From Bradyrhizobium sp. AZCC 1721 (lineage in GTDB: Bacteria > Pseudomonadota > Alphaproteobacteria > Rhizobiales > Xanthobacteraceae): 64,000 bases of DNA. The notes under the pieces are model-generated. The model was not told the DNA's origin. It saw only the letters and a program-made list of their open reading frames with translations, and ran no database searches. Shown here piece by piece: positions 27,595 to 35,466 of this stretch. The position numbers were made by a program, and so were the translations under genes. Within the stretch, counting starts at the first letter, position 1, and each line of letters opens with the position of its first letter. Location of the stretch: the NCBI RefSeq assembly GCF_036924715.1, contig NZ_JAZHSB010000001.1, positions 6,687,001-6,751,000 on the forward strand. Direction: 5' to 3'.

Positions 27595-28491
27595 ATGAGC
27601 CTGCGAGCCGAACTTTTGCGCATCGGTATTCGCATGTTGCTCAAGCGGCGCGGCGGGAGTCTCGATGTCGAGCAATGGCGGCGAAACATGCGTGCGATGG
27701 AGCGGTTTGTGCCGCATCCGCCCGCCCGGAGCACAACAGTCGAGATCGAGGCCGGTCGGGTGCGATTTCACCGGGTTACCACACCGGCATCCCGGCCCGA
27801 ACGTAACGTGCTTTATCTCCACGGCGGCGCCTATGTTTCCGGCGCGCCGGTCCATTACCGGCACTTCCTCTGGCGGATTGCCGACGCCTTGCAAGCCCGC
27901 GTCTGGGCGCTCGAATACCGCCTCGCTCCGGAACACGCTTTTCCGGCAGCGCTTGAGGATGCCGTGGAGGGCTATCGTTGGCTCGTCGATCACGCGCCCG
28001 ATAGTCGCCAGTTGTTCGTAGTGGGAGATTCGGCCGGCGGCGGCCTGGCGCTGGGCCTGCTGTTGAGGCTCCGTGACGATGGCAAGCCGCTTCCGGCCGC
28101 GGCCGTCGCCTTGTCGCCCTGGACCGATCTGGCCCTGACCGGCGCTTCGCTGAAGACGAATGCAGCGGCCGATCCGATGCTGAATGTCGAGGATCTTCCC
28201 GATCTGGCGAAGCTCTATCTCGGCGGAGCCGATCCGCGCACGCCCTACGCTTCGCCGCTCTACGGCGATCCCGCCGGATTGCCGCCGGTACTTATTCAAG
28301 TCGGCAGCGATGAAATTCTGAAGGACGACGCCGTCCGCATGGTGGAGAAGCTGCGGTCGCACAATCCGCGCAGCAAGCTCGAGATCTGGCGGCGCATGCC
28401 GCACGTCTGGCAATTATTCGTGCCGGTGTTGCCGGAAGCCCGTCAGGCGATTGCGCAGATCGGCGAGTTTATCTCTGACGTGCGCGGCTGA
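27595..28491 (+). CDS. Alpha/beta hydrolase, hormone-sensitive-lipase-like esterase
   Basis: A 298-residue HSL-family (alpha/beta hydrolase fold 3) esterase. The oxyanion motif is HGGAYVSG near 80-87, the nucleophile elbow GDSAGGG near 142-148 with Ser in the middle, the acid in GSDEILKDDA near 239 and the His in MPHVW near 266. It cleaves short- or medium-chain acyl esters. It follows the DevA-like gene by 14 bases, so acyltransferase, exporter and esterase appear to act on the same acylated molecule. Confidence 0.85.
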   Translation: MSLRAELLRIGIRMLLKRRGGSLDVEQWRRNMRAMERFVPHPPARSTTVEIEAGRVRFHRVTTPASRPERNVLYLHGGAYVSGAPVHYRHFLWRIADALQARVWALEYRLAPEHAFPAALEDAVEGYRWLVDHAPDSRQLFVVGDSAGGGLALGLLLRLRDDGKPLPAAAVALSPWTDLALTGASLKTNAAADPMLNVEDLPDLAKLYLGGADPRTPYASPLYGDPAGLPPVLIQVGSDEILKDDAVRMVEKLRSHNPRSKLEIWRRMPHVWQLFVPVLPEARQAIAQIGEFISDVRG

Positions 28492-28510
28492 GGCGCGCCG
28501 GCGCAGGCGA

Positions 28511-29617
28511 TCACACCCGGAAGTGCTTGGAGAGCTTCAACCCCTGCGCCTGGTAGTTCGAACCGATGCGCTGGCCGTACATCGCGTCGGGCCGCGACAG
28601 CATTTTCTCGTAGACCAGACGGCCGACGATCTGGCCGTGCTCGAGGATGAACGGCACCTCGCGCGAGCGCACTTCGAGTACGGCGCGCGCGCCCTGCCCG
28701 CCGGCACCGGCATAGCCGAAGCCGGGATCGAAGAATCCGGCGTAGTGCACGCGGAATTCGCCGACCAGGGGATCGAACGGCACCATTTCGGCGGCGTAAT
28801 CCGGCGGCACCTGCACGGCCTCCTTCGAGGCCAGGATGTAGAACTCGCCGGGATCGAGGATGAGGCTGCCGTCTGACCGTGCCGGGATCGGCTCCCAGAA
28901 TTCATCGACCGCATAGCCGCCGCGGCGGTCGACGTCGACCACACCGGTGTGGCGCTTGGCGCGGTAGCCGACGAAGCCGCTAGTGTTCTCACCGGACAGA
29001 TCGACCGACAGCGCCACGCCATTGGCGAGATCGGCGTCATCGATATCGACGAGGCGCTCGGCGCCATGCAGCGCGTCGAGCTCGTCGGCATTGAGGATGG
29101 CATCTCCGGTGCGGAAACGCACTTGTGATAGCCGCGAGCCCTCCCGCAGCAGCACCGGAAACGTCTTCGGGCTGATCTCGGCATAGAGCGGGCCGTGATA
29201 GCCCGCGCCGATCATATCGAAGCGGCGGGTGCCGTCGGCAATCACGCGGGTGAAGACGTCGAGCCGTCCGGTCGAGCTCTTCGGATTGGCGGCGGCCACG
29301 ATCTCCGGCGGCAGCGCGAGGCTTTCCAGGAGCGGCACGATGTAGACGCAATTGGTCTCCAGCACCGCGCCGTCGGAGAGATTTATTTCATGCAGCTTCA
29401 ATTCGTCGATGCGCTCGGCGACGGTCGCGCCCGGCCCAGGCAGGAAGCTCGCGCGCACCCGATAGGCAACGTCGCCGAGGCGCAAATCGAGGCTTGCGGG
29501 CTGGATCTGGCTCTCGACAAACGGATAGGCCGGCAGGATCAGGCCCGCATCCGCCATCGCCGCGATCATGCGGTCGGGGAGAATTCCGTTACCGTCGGGC
29601 GGAAGCGTGAACGACAC
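28511..29617 (-). CDS. dcd: 2'-deoxycytidine 5'-triphosphate deaminase, duplicated form
   Basis: A 368-residue dCTP deaminase with two dUTPase-like halves, the long form found in many alphaproteobacteria. The first half has VESQIQPASLDLRLGDVAYRV and NPKSSTGRLDVFTRV; the second has GFVGYRAKRHTGVVDVDR and GFFDPGFGYAG with the C-terminal GxKLSKHF. It makes dUTP for thymidylate synthesis. A GTG at 29617 preceded by AGAGGA is the best start; an upstream ATG lengthens it by 35 residues that do not match the family. It is divergent from metZ and its leader. Confidence 0.85.
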   Translation of the reverse strand: MSFTLPPDGNGILPDRMIAAMADAGLILPAYPFVESQIQPASLDLRLGDVAYRVRASFLPGPGATVAERIDELKLHEINLSDGAVLETNCVYIVPLLESLALPPEIVAAANPKSSTGRLDVFTRVIADGTRRFDMIGAGYHGPLYAEISPKTFPVLLREGSRLSQVRFRTGDAILNADELDALHGAERLVDIDDADLANGVALSVDLSGENTSGFVGYRAKRHTGVVDVDRRGGYAVDEFWEPIPARSDGSLILDPGEFYILASKEAVQVPPDYAAEMVPFDPLVGEFRVHYAGFFDPGFGYAGAGGQGARAVLEVRSREVPFILEHGQIVGRLVYEKMLSRPDAMYGQRIGSNYQAQGLKLSKHFRV

Positions 29618-29704
29618 GGCGCGGTCCTCTGAGGTGGCCCTGGATGCCCAAATGTCATCCAAACCTCGTAAATATGGGCTTTTAGGGGTTATCCGATGGC
29701 TGCC

Positions 29705-29733
29705 TTGACTGAAAGGGCGCAAGCGAATATCAG
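29705..29733 (+). promoter_or_regulatory. Promoter of the metZ transcript
   Basis: TTGACT at 29705-29710 and TATCAG at 29728-29733 with a 17-base spacer. It places transcription initiation about ten bases before the SAM-II aptamer. Confidence 0.6.
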
Positions 29734-29742
29734 CATGACTTA

Positions 29743-29804
29743 TCCCGTGGTGATTTGAGCCGGCCGGCTTGCAGCCACGTTAAATAAGTAGCTAAACAGG
29801 CCGG
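29743..29804 (+). ncRNA. SAM-II (SAM-alpha) riboswitch aptamer
   Basis: The RNA reads CGTGG, then TGATTTG and GCCGGCCGGCTTGCAG, then CCACG closing stem P1, then TTAAATAAGTAGCTAAA, which match the conserved core of SAM-II (P1 with loop L1 UGAUUU, UUGCA, GCUAAA). The following CAGGCCGG can pair with GCCGGCC in the loop to form the pseudoknot. SAM-II binds S-adenosylmethionine and represses methionine genes. It is directly upstream of metZ. Confidence 0.93.
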
Positions 29805-29853
29805 GGACACGTGTGATCCCGGCCTGTGGAAATTCTTCCAGGCCGGTTTTTTT
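29797..29853 (+). terminator. Attenuator: antiterminator and terminator hairpins before metZ
   Basis: Two exclusive stems share one strand. The early stem CAGGCCGGG/CCCGGCCTG spans 29797-29826. The later stem CCGGCCT/AGGCCGG (29819-29846) is followed by seven T residues and is an intrinsic terminator. Binding of SAM would draw the early CAGGCCGG into the aptamer pseudoknot and so free the terminator. A further hairpin, GTGACCA/TGGTCAC, lies just before the ribosome site. Confidence 0.75.
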
Positions 29854-29887
29854 GTGACCATTTTCCGGTGGTCACGACGGAGGTCAC

Positions 29888-31081
29888 ATGTCTGAAGTTG
29901 GTTCTACCAAGCGTTTTCGTCCCGAAACCCGCCTCGTCCACGGCGGCACGCTGCGCTCGCAATTCGGCGAGACGTCGGAAGCGCTGTTCCTCACCCAAGG
30001 CTATGTCTACGACAGCGCGGAGCAGTGCGAGGCGCGCTTCAAGGGCGAGGATCCCGGCTTTATCTATTCGCGCTATTCCAATCCTACGATTTCAATGTTC
30101 GAGCGCCGCATGATCGAGCTCGAAGGCGCGGAAGCTGCTCGCTCCACCGCCACCGGCATGGCCGCGGTGACGACCGCGATCCTCGCACCGCTCAGAGCCG
30201 GCGATCATGTGGTAGCCTCGAAAGCCCTGTTCGGCTCGTGCCTTTACGTCGTGCAGGACCTCCTGCCGCGCTACGGGATCGAAACGACGCTGGTCGACGG
30301 CCTAGATCTCGACCAATGGCAGCGCGCATTGCAGCCTAACACCAAGACCTTCTTTCTGGAGAGCCCGACCAACCCGACGCTCGATGTGCTCGATATTCCG
30401 GCGATTGCCGAGATCGCGCACAAGGGCGGCGCACGGCTGGTCGTCGATAACGTCTTTGCCACGCCGATTTGGCAGAGCCCGCTTTCGCTCGGCGCCGACG
30501 TCGTGGTCTACTCCGCAACCAAACATATCGACGGTCAAGGGCGCTGCCTCGGCGGCATCATTCTCTCGTCCGAAGCCTTCATCGCAGAGCACATTCACAA
30601 CTTCATGCGCCAGACCGGGCCATCGCTCTCGCCCTTCAACGCCTGGGTCCTGCTCAAGGGACTGGAGACGTTGGGCGTGCGGGTACGCGCGCAGACCGAC
30701 AACGCGGCGAAAATCGCCGAGGCGTTGGCAAGCCATCCGAAGATTTCGCGATTGATCTATCCCGGCCGCGCCGATCATCCGCAAGCGGAGCTGGTGAAGA
30801 AGCAGATGCGCGGCGGTTCAACGCTGATCGGCTTCGAGGTCAAGGGCGGCAAGGCCGCCGCCTTCCGCGTCCTCAATGCGTTGCAGATCTCGCGCATCTC
30901 CAACAATCTCGGCGACGCCAAGAGCCTCGTCACCCATCCTGCGACGACGACGCATCAACGGCTGACGCCAGAGGCGCGCGCCGAGCTCGGCATCAGCGAA
31001 GGCTTTATCCGCTTCTCGGCCGGGCTCGAGCATGCGGATGATCTGATCGAGGATTTTGCACAGGCGCTGGAGAAGGCGTGA
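29888..31081 (+). CDS. metZ: O-succinylhomoserine sulfhydrylase
   Basis: A 397-residue Cys/Met-metabolism PLP enzyme that makes homocysteine directly from O-succinylhomoserine and sulfide. PLP Lys212 lies in SATKHIDGQGR; RYSNPT near 63 and VVDNVFATP near 185 (PLP-contacting Asp) match the family. MetZ rather than cystathionine gamma-synthase is inferred from the SAM-II leader and length. GGAGG before the ATG gives a strong start. A family-A repeat follows about 30 bases after the stop. Confidence 0.92.
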   Translation: MSEVGSTKRFRPETRLVHGGTLRSQFGETSEALFLTQGYVYDSAEQCEARFKGEDPGFIYSRYSNPTISMFERRMIELEGAEAARSTATGMAAVTTAILAPLRAGDHVVASKALFGSCLYVVQDLLPRYGIETTLVDGLDLDQWQRALQPNTKTFFLESPTNPTLDVLDIPAIAEIAHKGGARLVVDNVFATPIWQSPLSLGADVVVYSATKHIDGQGRCLGGIILSSEAFIAEHIHNFMRQTGPSLSPFNAWVLLKGLETLGVRVRAQTDNAAKIAEALASHPKISRLIYPGRADHPQAELVKKQMRGGSTLIGFEVKGGKAAAFRVLNALQISRISNNLGDAKSLVTHPATTTHQRLTPEARAELGISEGFIRFSAGLEHADDLIEDFAQALEKA

Positions 31082-31111
31082 GCTCGCTACGCGCGTAGCC
31101 ACACAACAGGT

Positions 31112-31253
31112 GTCGTCCCTGCGAACGCAGGGACCCATAACCACAGGGTGTGGTGGGTTAAGCAAGGCGTCAACCACCGCCTCTAATCACCAGGGCCGCG
31201 GCGTATGGGTCCCTGCGCCGAGTGCGCGATTGCGCACGGAGGCAGGGACGACG
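31112..31253. repeat. Palindromic intergenic repeat, family A (copy 1, altered right arm)
   Basis: Left arm GTCGTCCCTGCGAACGCAGG and right arm ending GGCAGGGACGAC. In the right arm the usual TTCGCA loop is replaced by a longer hairpin (GTGCGCGATTGCGCAC). It ends two bases before the SGNH gene stop. Confidence 0.85.
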
Positions 31254-31254
31254 G

Positions 31255-32286
31255 CTACATCGGCCGATAGGCTCGCACATCAGACGGCACGGCGACGCCG
31301 AGCTTGATCTGGCCGACCGACTTGATGATGTCGTCGCCGAGCAGTTGGGCGAAGCAGGCATAGCCCCAGTCGCTCATGTGCAAGCCGTCGGCGATCACGA
31401 AATTCTCGATCGGAATCGCCTGCCGCTCGTGCCAGTCTTTCATCACCGCGAAGCGCGGGAAGATGCCGACCTTGCGAAGCTCGGCCGTCTTGTTCAAGAG
31501 CTTCATCATCTTGCCGGCACTTTCGGCGTGCTCGTTGACCCGCGGCGAATATTGCGGATCGATCAGCACGACGTCGGAGCCCGCAGCCTGAATGCGTGCG
31601 ATGCCTTCGTCGATGAGCTTGACGGTCTCGGCGGGATCGAGGTTGCGCAGCACCGCATTGGTGCCGACCTGCCAGATCACCAGATCCGGACGCAAGTCGA
31701 TCACGGAGGTCTGCAGCCGCTTCATCATTTCCGGCGCGTCCTCGCCGCCCTTGCCGGCATTGACGACGGAGATGTCGGCCGTCGGATATTTGCGGCGTAG
31801 CTGCGCCGCGAGCCTGTTCGGATAAGTGAATTCCGGCGAACTGGAGCCGTACCCCTGGGTCGATGACGATCCGAAAGCGACGATCACCACTGGCTGACCC
31901 GCGACGAGCTTGTTGGCGACACGCGGCAGCGATCCCATCGATTTGGAAGCGCCCTTCGGCGGCAGGCAGGGAACGCGGCTGAAGATGTCGCCGGCCGATT
32001 TCGCGACTTCCTTCACCTTGTCGATTGCTTTGCCGGTAACGCCCTTCTGCGCGGCCGGATTGCCGGTGGCCGCCGGCGCGGCCTGCGGCGGGGTGCCTTC
32101 AGCCGCGGGTTTTTTGTCCGGGTCGTTTTCCGCTTTGGCGCCATCGGATAGCGCCGCCTGCTGACCGGCTTGCTGCGAAGCCGTCTGGGCATACAGAGGC
32201 AACATCGAGGCAGGCATCAACACCGCGAGGCCCGCGGCGAAGACAGTCAGCAATGTCGACAAACGAAAAGGGCAGTGAGAACTCAT
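31255..32286 (-). CDS. SGNH/GDSL-type hydrolase, secreted (catalytically complete)
   Basis: A 343-residue secreted SGNH hydrolase: signal peptide to about 33 (PLYA-QT), a Pro/Ala-rich linker 40-85, then the domain. Block I is FGSSSTQG (residue 139 on), block III QVGTNAV keeps the catalytic Asn, and block V DGLHMSDWG keeps Asp and His. Such proteins add or remove acyl groups. It is the last gene of a three-gene operon with opgC and another SGNH gene, 12 bases after the latter, so modification of a periplasmic glucan is likely. Confidence 0.85.
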   Translation of the reverse strand: MSSHCPFRLSTLLTVFAAGLAVLMPASMLPLYAQTASQQAGQQAALSDGAKAENDPDKKPAAEGTPPQAAPAATGNPAAQKGVTGKAIDKVKEVAKSAGDIFSRVPCLPPKGASKSMGSLPRVANKLVAGQPVVIVAFGSSSTQGYGSSSPEFTYPNRLAAQLRRKYPTADISVVNAGKGGEDAPEMMKRLQTSVIDLRPDLVIWQVGTNAVLRNLDPAETVKLIDEGIARIQAAGSDVVLIDPQYSPRVNEHAESAGKMMKLLNKTAELRKVGIFPRFAVMKDWHERQAIPIENFVIADGLHMSDWGYACFAQLLGDDIIKSVGQIKLGVAVPSDVRAYRPM

Positions 32287-32298
32287 TAACGCCAGTTC

Positions 32299-33060
32299 CT
32301 AATTCTGCTGCGCCTGATCGAGGCGGGCCGCATCGAGCACGAATTTCGAGAGCGCCCGGCCCAGGCAGGCATGAACCCTTTTGGCCATGTCGGTCCCATG
32401 AAAGGTACTGAACAGATCGAAATCTCCGGCGTCGTTCCAGTGGCGCATGATGGCGAACCGATCGAACAGCGGAACATTATGCTGCTGTGCCACCACGCGC
32501 ATATTATCTAGGTACGGCGGCGCGGAAATCATGGTTTCGGTGCGCGGGCTGTATTGCAGATTGACCAAAACCACGTCGGCTCCCGCATTTTGCAGCGCAG
32601 CAACCCCCTCGTCGATGGCGCCGCGAAAATCGTCGGGATCGACGGATCGCATAGCATCGACGGTTCCCGTCTGCCAGATGACCAAAGTAGGCCTTTTTGC
32701 TTCCACCAGCTTAACGAGGCCGGCGTCCACCTCCTCGGCGGTCTTGCCGGTTTGTAGTTCCACGGAGAGGTTGATTGGGGTGGAGGGCAGCTTCTCCTTC
32801 AGCGCCGCCTGCAGCCTGGCCGGATAGGCGCTGTTTTCAGAGGACAGGATGGTCGATGAGCGGCTCCCCACCACCAGGACGGTCAGCGGCCGGGCGTTCT
32901 TGACGGCCTCGGCCACCTTGGGAAGCGTGCTCTCGGTGGAGAGGAGGTAGGGGGGAACTTCGCAAGCCTGGGGGGCGGCATCTTGGGCACGAGCCAATCC
33001 GGCCGCTGCAAGACCCGCAAGCAGCGCCAGGACCAGCACAGTTCCCGAGCCGGGCCTCAT
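32299..33060 (-). CDS. SGNH-like secreted protein lacking key catalytic residues
   Basis: A 253-residue paralogue of the next gene. Signal peptide ends near ARA-QD (about residue 24). Blocks align with the neighbour, but block I reads VGSRSST, block III QTGTVDA has lost the Asn, and block V reads STFHGTD, losing the Asp while keeping the His. It may be a pseudoenzyme that supports its paralogue. Its start overlaps the opgC stop by four bases (ATGA). Confidence 0.8.
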   Translation of the reverse strand: MRPGSGTVLVLALLAGLAAAGLARAQDAAPQACEVPPYLLSTESTLPKVAEAVKNARPLTVLVVGSRSSTILSSENSAYPARLQAALKEKLPSTPINLSVELQTGKTAEEVDAGLVKLVEAKRPTLVIWQTGTVDAMRSVDPDDFRGAIDEGVAALQNAGADVVLVNLQYSPRTETMISAPPYLDNMRVVAQQHNVPLFDRFAIMRHWNDAGDFDLFSTFHGTDMAKRVHACLGRALSKFVLDAARLDQAQQN

Positions 33061-34316
33061 GCGCTTCCTCCCGCCATATCGGCGTTGATTGCCGTGCTTT
33101 TCGTTTTTGAGGCTCCTTTGTCGGCCGAATGCTTGTACCACGAAATCACCCACGCCATGCCCCACATGATGAGGATACCGGCAAGACTGACCAGGGCGTG
33201 CGTGAGGGCACCCCCACCGACTTCGGCCAGCACAAAGTGTCCCGCAAAGGCCAGGAAGACGCCGAGACAGAATATCTCAAGCGAATGCTGGCCACATAGG
33301 ATCAATGGTCGCAGCCAGCGCGATTTGAGGCCCGACCAATCCTTGGGCAGGAAGCGCACGGTGAGCGCGGCCAGCGCCAGGAAATGGGCAAACCGCAGTA
33401 CGTCCAGATCCGTCTTGGTGATCGGATACATCCACTGTTCGATCCGCTTGGGCATCAGGAAGCTGAGTTGCGGAATGTGCCAAGTGAGTGTGACGAAGAA
33501 CGCCGACGCCAGGTAGGTGATGCAGATCCACATCGTCACCGGCGACGCCAGGATGCGGGACATGCGCTGCGCCCCGCCCAGTGCGCACCAGGCGCCGAAC
33601 ACGAACAGCAACTGCCAGCAAAACGGATTGAATATCCAGAAGCCGCTCGGATAGGCCGTCAGATACCAGTCGAAGTGCCAGGTCAGTGCGTAGAGCAGCA
33701 CCGACAGTCCCAGCGCGACGTCGGCCCGCCACTTCATCAGCCACAGGATGATGGGCAGAAACAGCATCAGCACGATGTAGAGCGGCAGCACGTCCATGTT
33801 GACGGGCCGAAATCTCAGCAGCAGCGCCTGGACGATCGTGACATCCGGCTGCTTGAGGAAATCCATGATGCCCATTTCCTCGCTGTAGAGCGGGTTCTCG
33901 AAACGGGTGGCGACGTAGGAGATTTCCGCCAGGAAGATCGTGAACAGGAACACATGGGCGACGTAGATCTGCCACACGCGCCGCATGATGCGCGCGGTCG
34001 CCACCACGAAACCGGCCTCGAGCATCGCGCGGCCATAGACGAAGGCGGCGGTGTATCCGGAGATGAAGATGAAGATCTCGGTGGCGTCGGAAAATCCGTA
34101 ATTGCGGATCGTGAACCAGGTCAGGATGTTGGTCGGCAGATGGTCGATGAAGATCAGCCACAGCGCCATGCCGCGAAACAGATCGAGCCGCAATTCGCGC
34201 TCGCCGGCCACCGGGAACGCAATCGCCGGCGCGGAAGATGCAGCGGCGGCCTTGGCATCGCTGGCCTTGGCATCGCTGCGAGGCGTTCCGGCGACTGGAT
34301 CGGCAATGGACGACAT
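33057..34316 (-). CDS. opgC: OpgC-domain membrane acyltransferase
   Basis: A 419-residue polytopic membrane protein of the OpgC group, which succinylates osmoregulated periplasmic glucans in enterobacteria and rhizobia. The first conserved block reads RELRLDLFRGMALWLIFIDH; a His-bearing helix is in FSDATEIFIFISGYTAAFVYG and the last helices are at WVISWYKHS. The N-terminus has a short repeat (SDAKASDAKA). First gene of the operon opgC-SGNH-SGNH. A start at ATG 34316 was chosen over a longer frame. Confidence 0.85.
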   Translation of the reverse strand: MSSIADPVAGTPRSDAKASDAKAAAASSAPAIAFPVAGERELRLDLFRGMALWLIFIDHLPTNILTWFTIRNYGFSDATEIFIFISGYTAAFVYGRAMLEAGFVVATARIMRRVWQIYVAHVFLFTIFLAEISYVATRFENPLYSEEMGIMDFLKQPDVTIVQALLLRFRPVNMDVLPLYIVLMLFLPIILWLMKWRADVALGLSVLLYALTWHFDWYLTAYPSGFWIFNPFCWQLLFVFGAWCALGGAQRMSRILASPVTMWICITYLASAFFVTLTWHIPQLSFLMPKRIEQWMYPITKTDLDVLRFAHFLALAALTVRFLPKDWSGLKSRWLRPLILCGQHSLEIFCLGVFLAFAGHFVLAEVGGGALTHALVSLAGILIMWGMAWVISWYKHSADKGASKTKSTAINADMAGGSA

Positions 34317-34568
34317 CTGGCACCGTTTGGGCAATTGAGCTTTTACGCGTGCACTGTCCGGAAAAGATAACATCGGCCCGCAACTTGCACACCAGATACG
34401 CAAGGGATACGCAAGCGGAAGGTCCGGGGCCGGGCAGCGCGGCTGCGCTCTAGAACGGAACTATGTTGAAACCGCGATCAAGCAAGCGGGCAACCCGGCG
34501 CAGCGGAGATTGGTTCCCCCGGCATTCCCGGCTATGATGCGACACAGGATTCCCGGAAGCTTGCTCGC

Positions 34569-34961
34569 ATGTACCGCGCCGTCACCCGCCAGATCGAAGT
34601 CACCGTCGAACCGAACTTCCTCCCCGAGCGCTCGTCGGTCGACAAGGGCCAGTATTTCTGGTCCTACACCATCGTCATCACCAATACCGGCGCCGAGACC
34701 GTGCAGCTTCGTACCCGGCACTGGATCATCACCGACGCCACCGGCCGCAAGCAGGAAGTCCGCGGCGAGGGCGTGGTCGGCGAACAGCCTGTTTTGGCGC
34801 CAGGCGAGCGCTTCGAATATACCAGCGGCGTGCCGCTGCCGACCGCATCGGGCTTCATGACCGGGCGCTATCAAATGGTCAGCGAAAGCGGTGAGCGTTT
34901 CGAGATCGACGTGCCGACGTTCTCGCTGGACAGCCCGGATAACAAGCGGGTGTTGAATTGA
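34569..34961 (+). CDS. apaG: Co2+/Mg2+ efflux-associated protein ApaG
   Basis: A 130-residue fibronectin-III-like ApaG protein. Diagnostic segments are FWSYTIVITNTGAETVQL, RTRHWIITDATG, GEGVVGEQPVLAPGERFEY, and FMTGRYQM. Role in the cell is unclear (linked to cation efflux and Ap4A metabolism by operon in E. coli). Monocistronic here, between the divergent opgC operon and a repeat-filled spacer. The 252 bases upstream contain nothing recognised. Confidence 0.93.
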   Translation: MYRAVTRQIEVTVEPNFLPERSSVDKGQYFWSYTIVITNTGAETVQLRTRHWIITDATGRKQEVRGEGVVGEQPVLAPGERFEYTSGVPLPTASGFMTGRYQMVSESGERFEIDVPTFSLDSPDNKRVLN

Positions 34962-34976
34962 CGAGCGCTCGCGCTT

Positions 34977-35131
34977 GTCATCACCGGGCTTGACCCGGTG
35001 ATCCATCTTTCTTCGCATGATTCTTCCGAGGGTGACGGATGCCCGGGTCCCGGCTACGCCAAGGCTTCGCCGAGGCTTTCCCGTGCTGGCGCGCCGAAGC
35101 TTCAGCGGAGGCGGTAAGCCCGGGCATGACG
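34977..35131. repeat. Palindromic intergenic repeat, family C
   Basis: Left arm GTCATCACCGGGCTTGACCC, right arm ending AGCCCGGGCATGACG. The two arms carry small hairpins (CCGGGCTTGACCCGG). It begins 15 bases after apaG. First of four different repeats in this 505-base spacer. Confidence 0.7.
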
Positions 35132-35157
35132 AATGTGTTTGCCGTGGCCTTATCCCT

Positions 35158-35234
35158 GTCATTGCGAGCGAAGCGAAGCAATCCACGCCTCAGCGCGGGG
35201 ATAGATAGATTGCTTCGCTGCGCTCGCAATGACG
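35158..35234. repeat. Palindromic intergenic repeat, family B (copy 3)
   Basis: GTCATTGCGAGCGAAGCGAA on the left and CTGCGCTCGCAATGACG on the right; nearly the standard form of the family. Confidence 0.85.
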
Positions 35235-35260
35235 CGGTGATAGCGACGCAACATATCACC

Positions 35261-35360
35261 GTCATACCCCGCGAACGCGGGGTACCCAGTACGCTGCGAC
35301 TTCTCGATTTCGATCACTGCTGTCTCTGGGATACTGGGTCACCCGTCTTCGCGGATGACG
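35261..35360. repeat. Palindromic intergenic repeat, family D
   Basis: Left arm GTCATACCCCGCGAACGCGG followed by GGTACCCAGT, right arm ACTGGGTCACCCGTCTTCGC followed by GGATGACG. Same outer GTCAT/ATGAC frame as the other families, different stem sequence. Confidence 0.8.
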
Positions 35361-35368
35361 ACAGTCCG

Positions 35369-35462
35369 TGGGCTGGGCAAAGCAAAGCGTGCCCACCATC
35401 ATAAAGCGCGATCGGAGGATGATGGTGGGCACGGCGCTATCGCGCCTTTGCCCACCCTACGG
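35369..35462. repeat. Palindromic intergenic repeat, family E
   Basis: GTGGGCTGGGCAAAGCAAAG and GCCCACCATC on the left face GATGGTGGGC and GCGCCTTTGCCCACCCTACG on the right. It lies five bases before the hslO stop, between convergent transcription units. Confidence 0.75.
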
Positions 35463-35466
35463 CCCC

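Noticed and set aside
34977..35131. Family C-F palindromes as intrinsic terminators
   Set aside because: They can form stems, but no T-run follows on either strand; they match repeat families instead.
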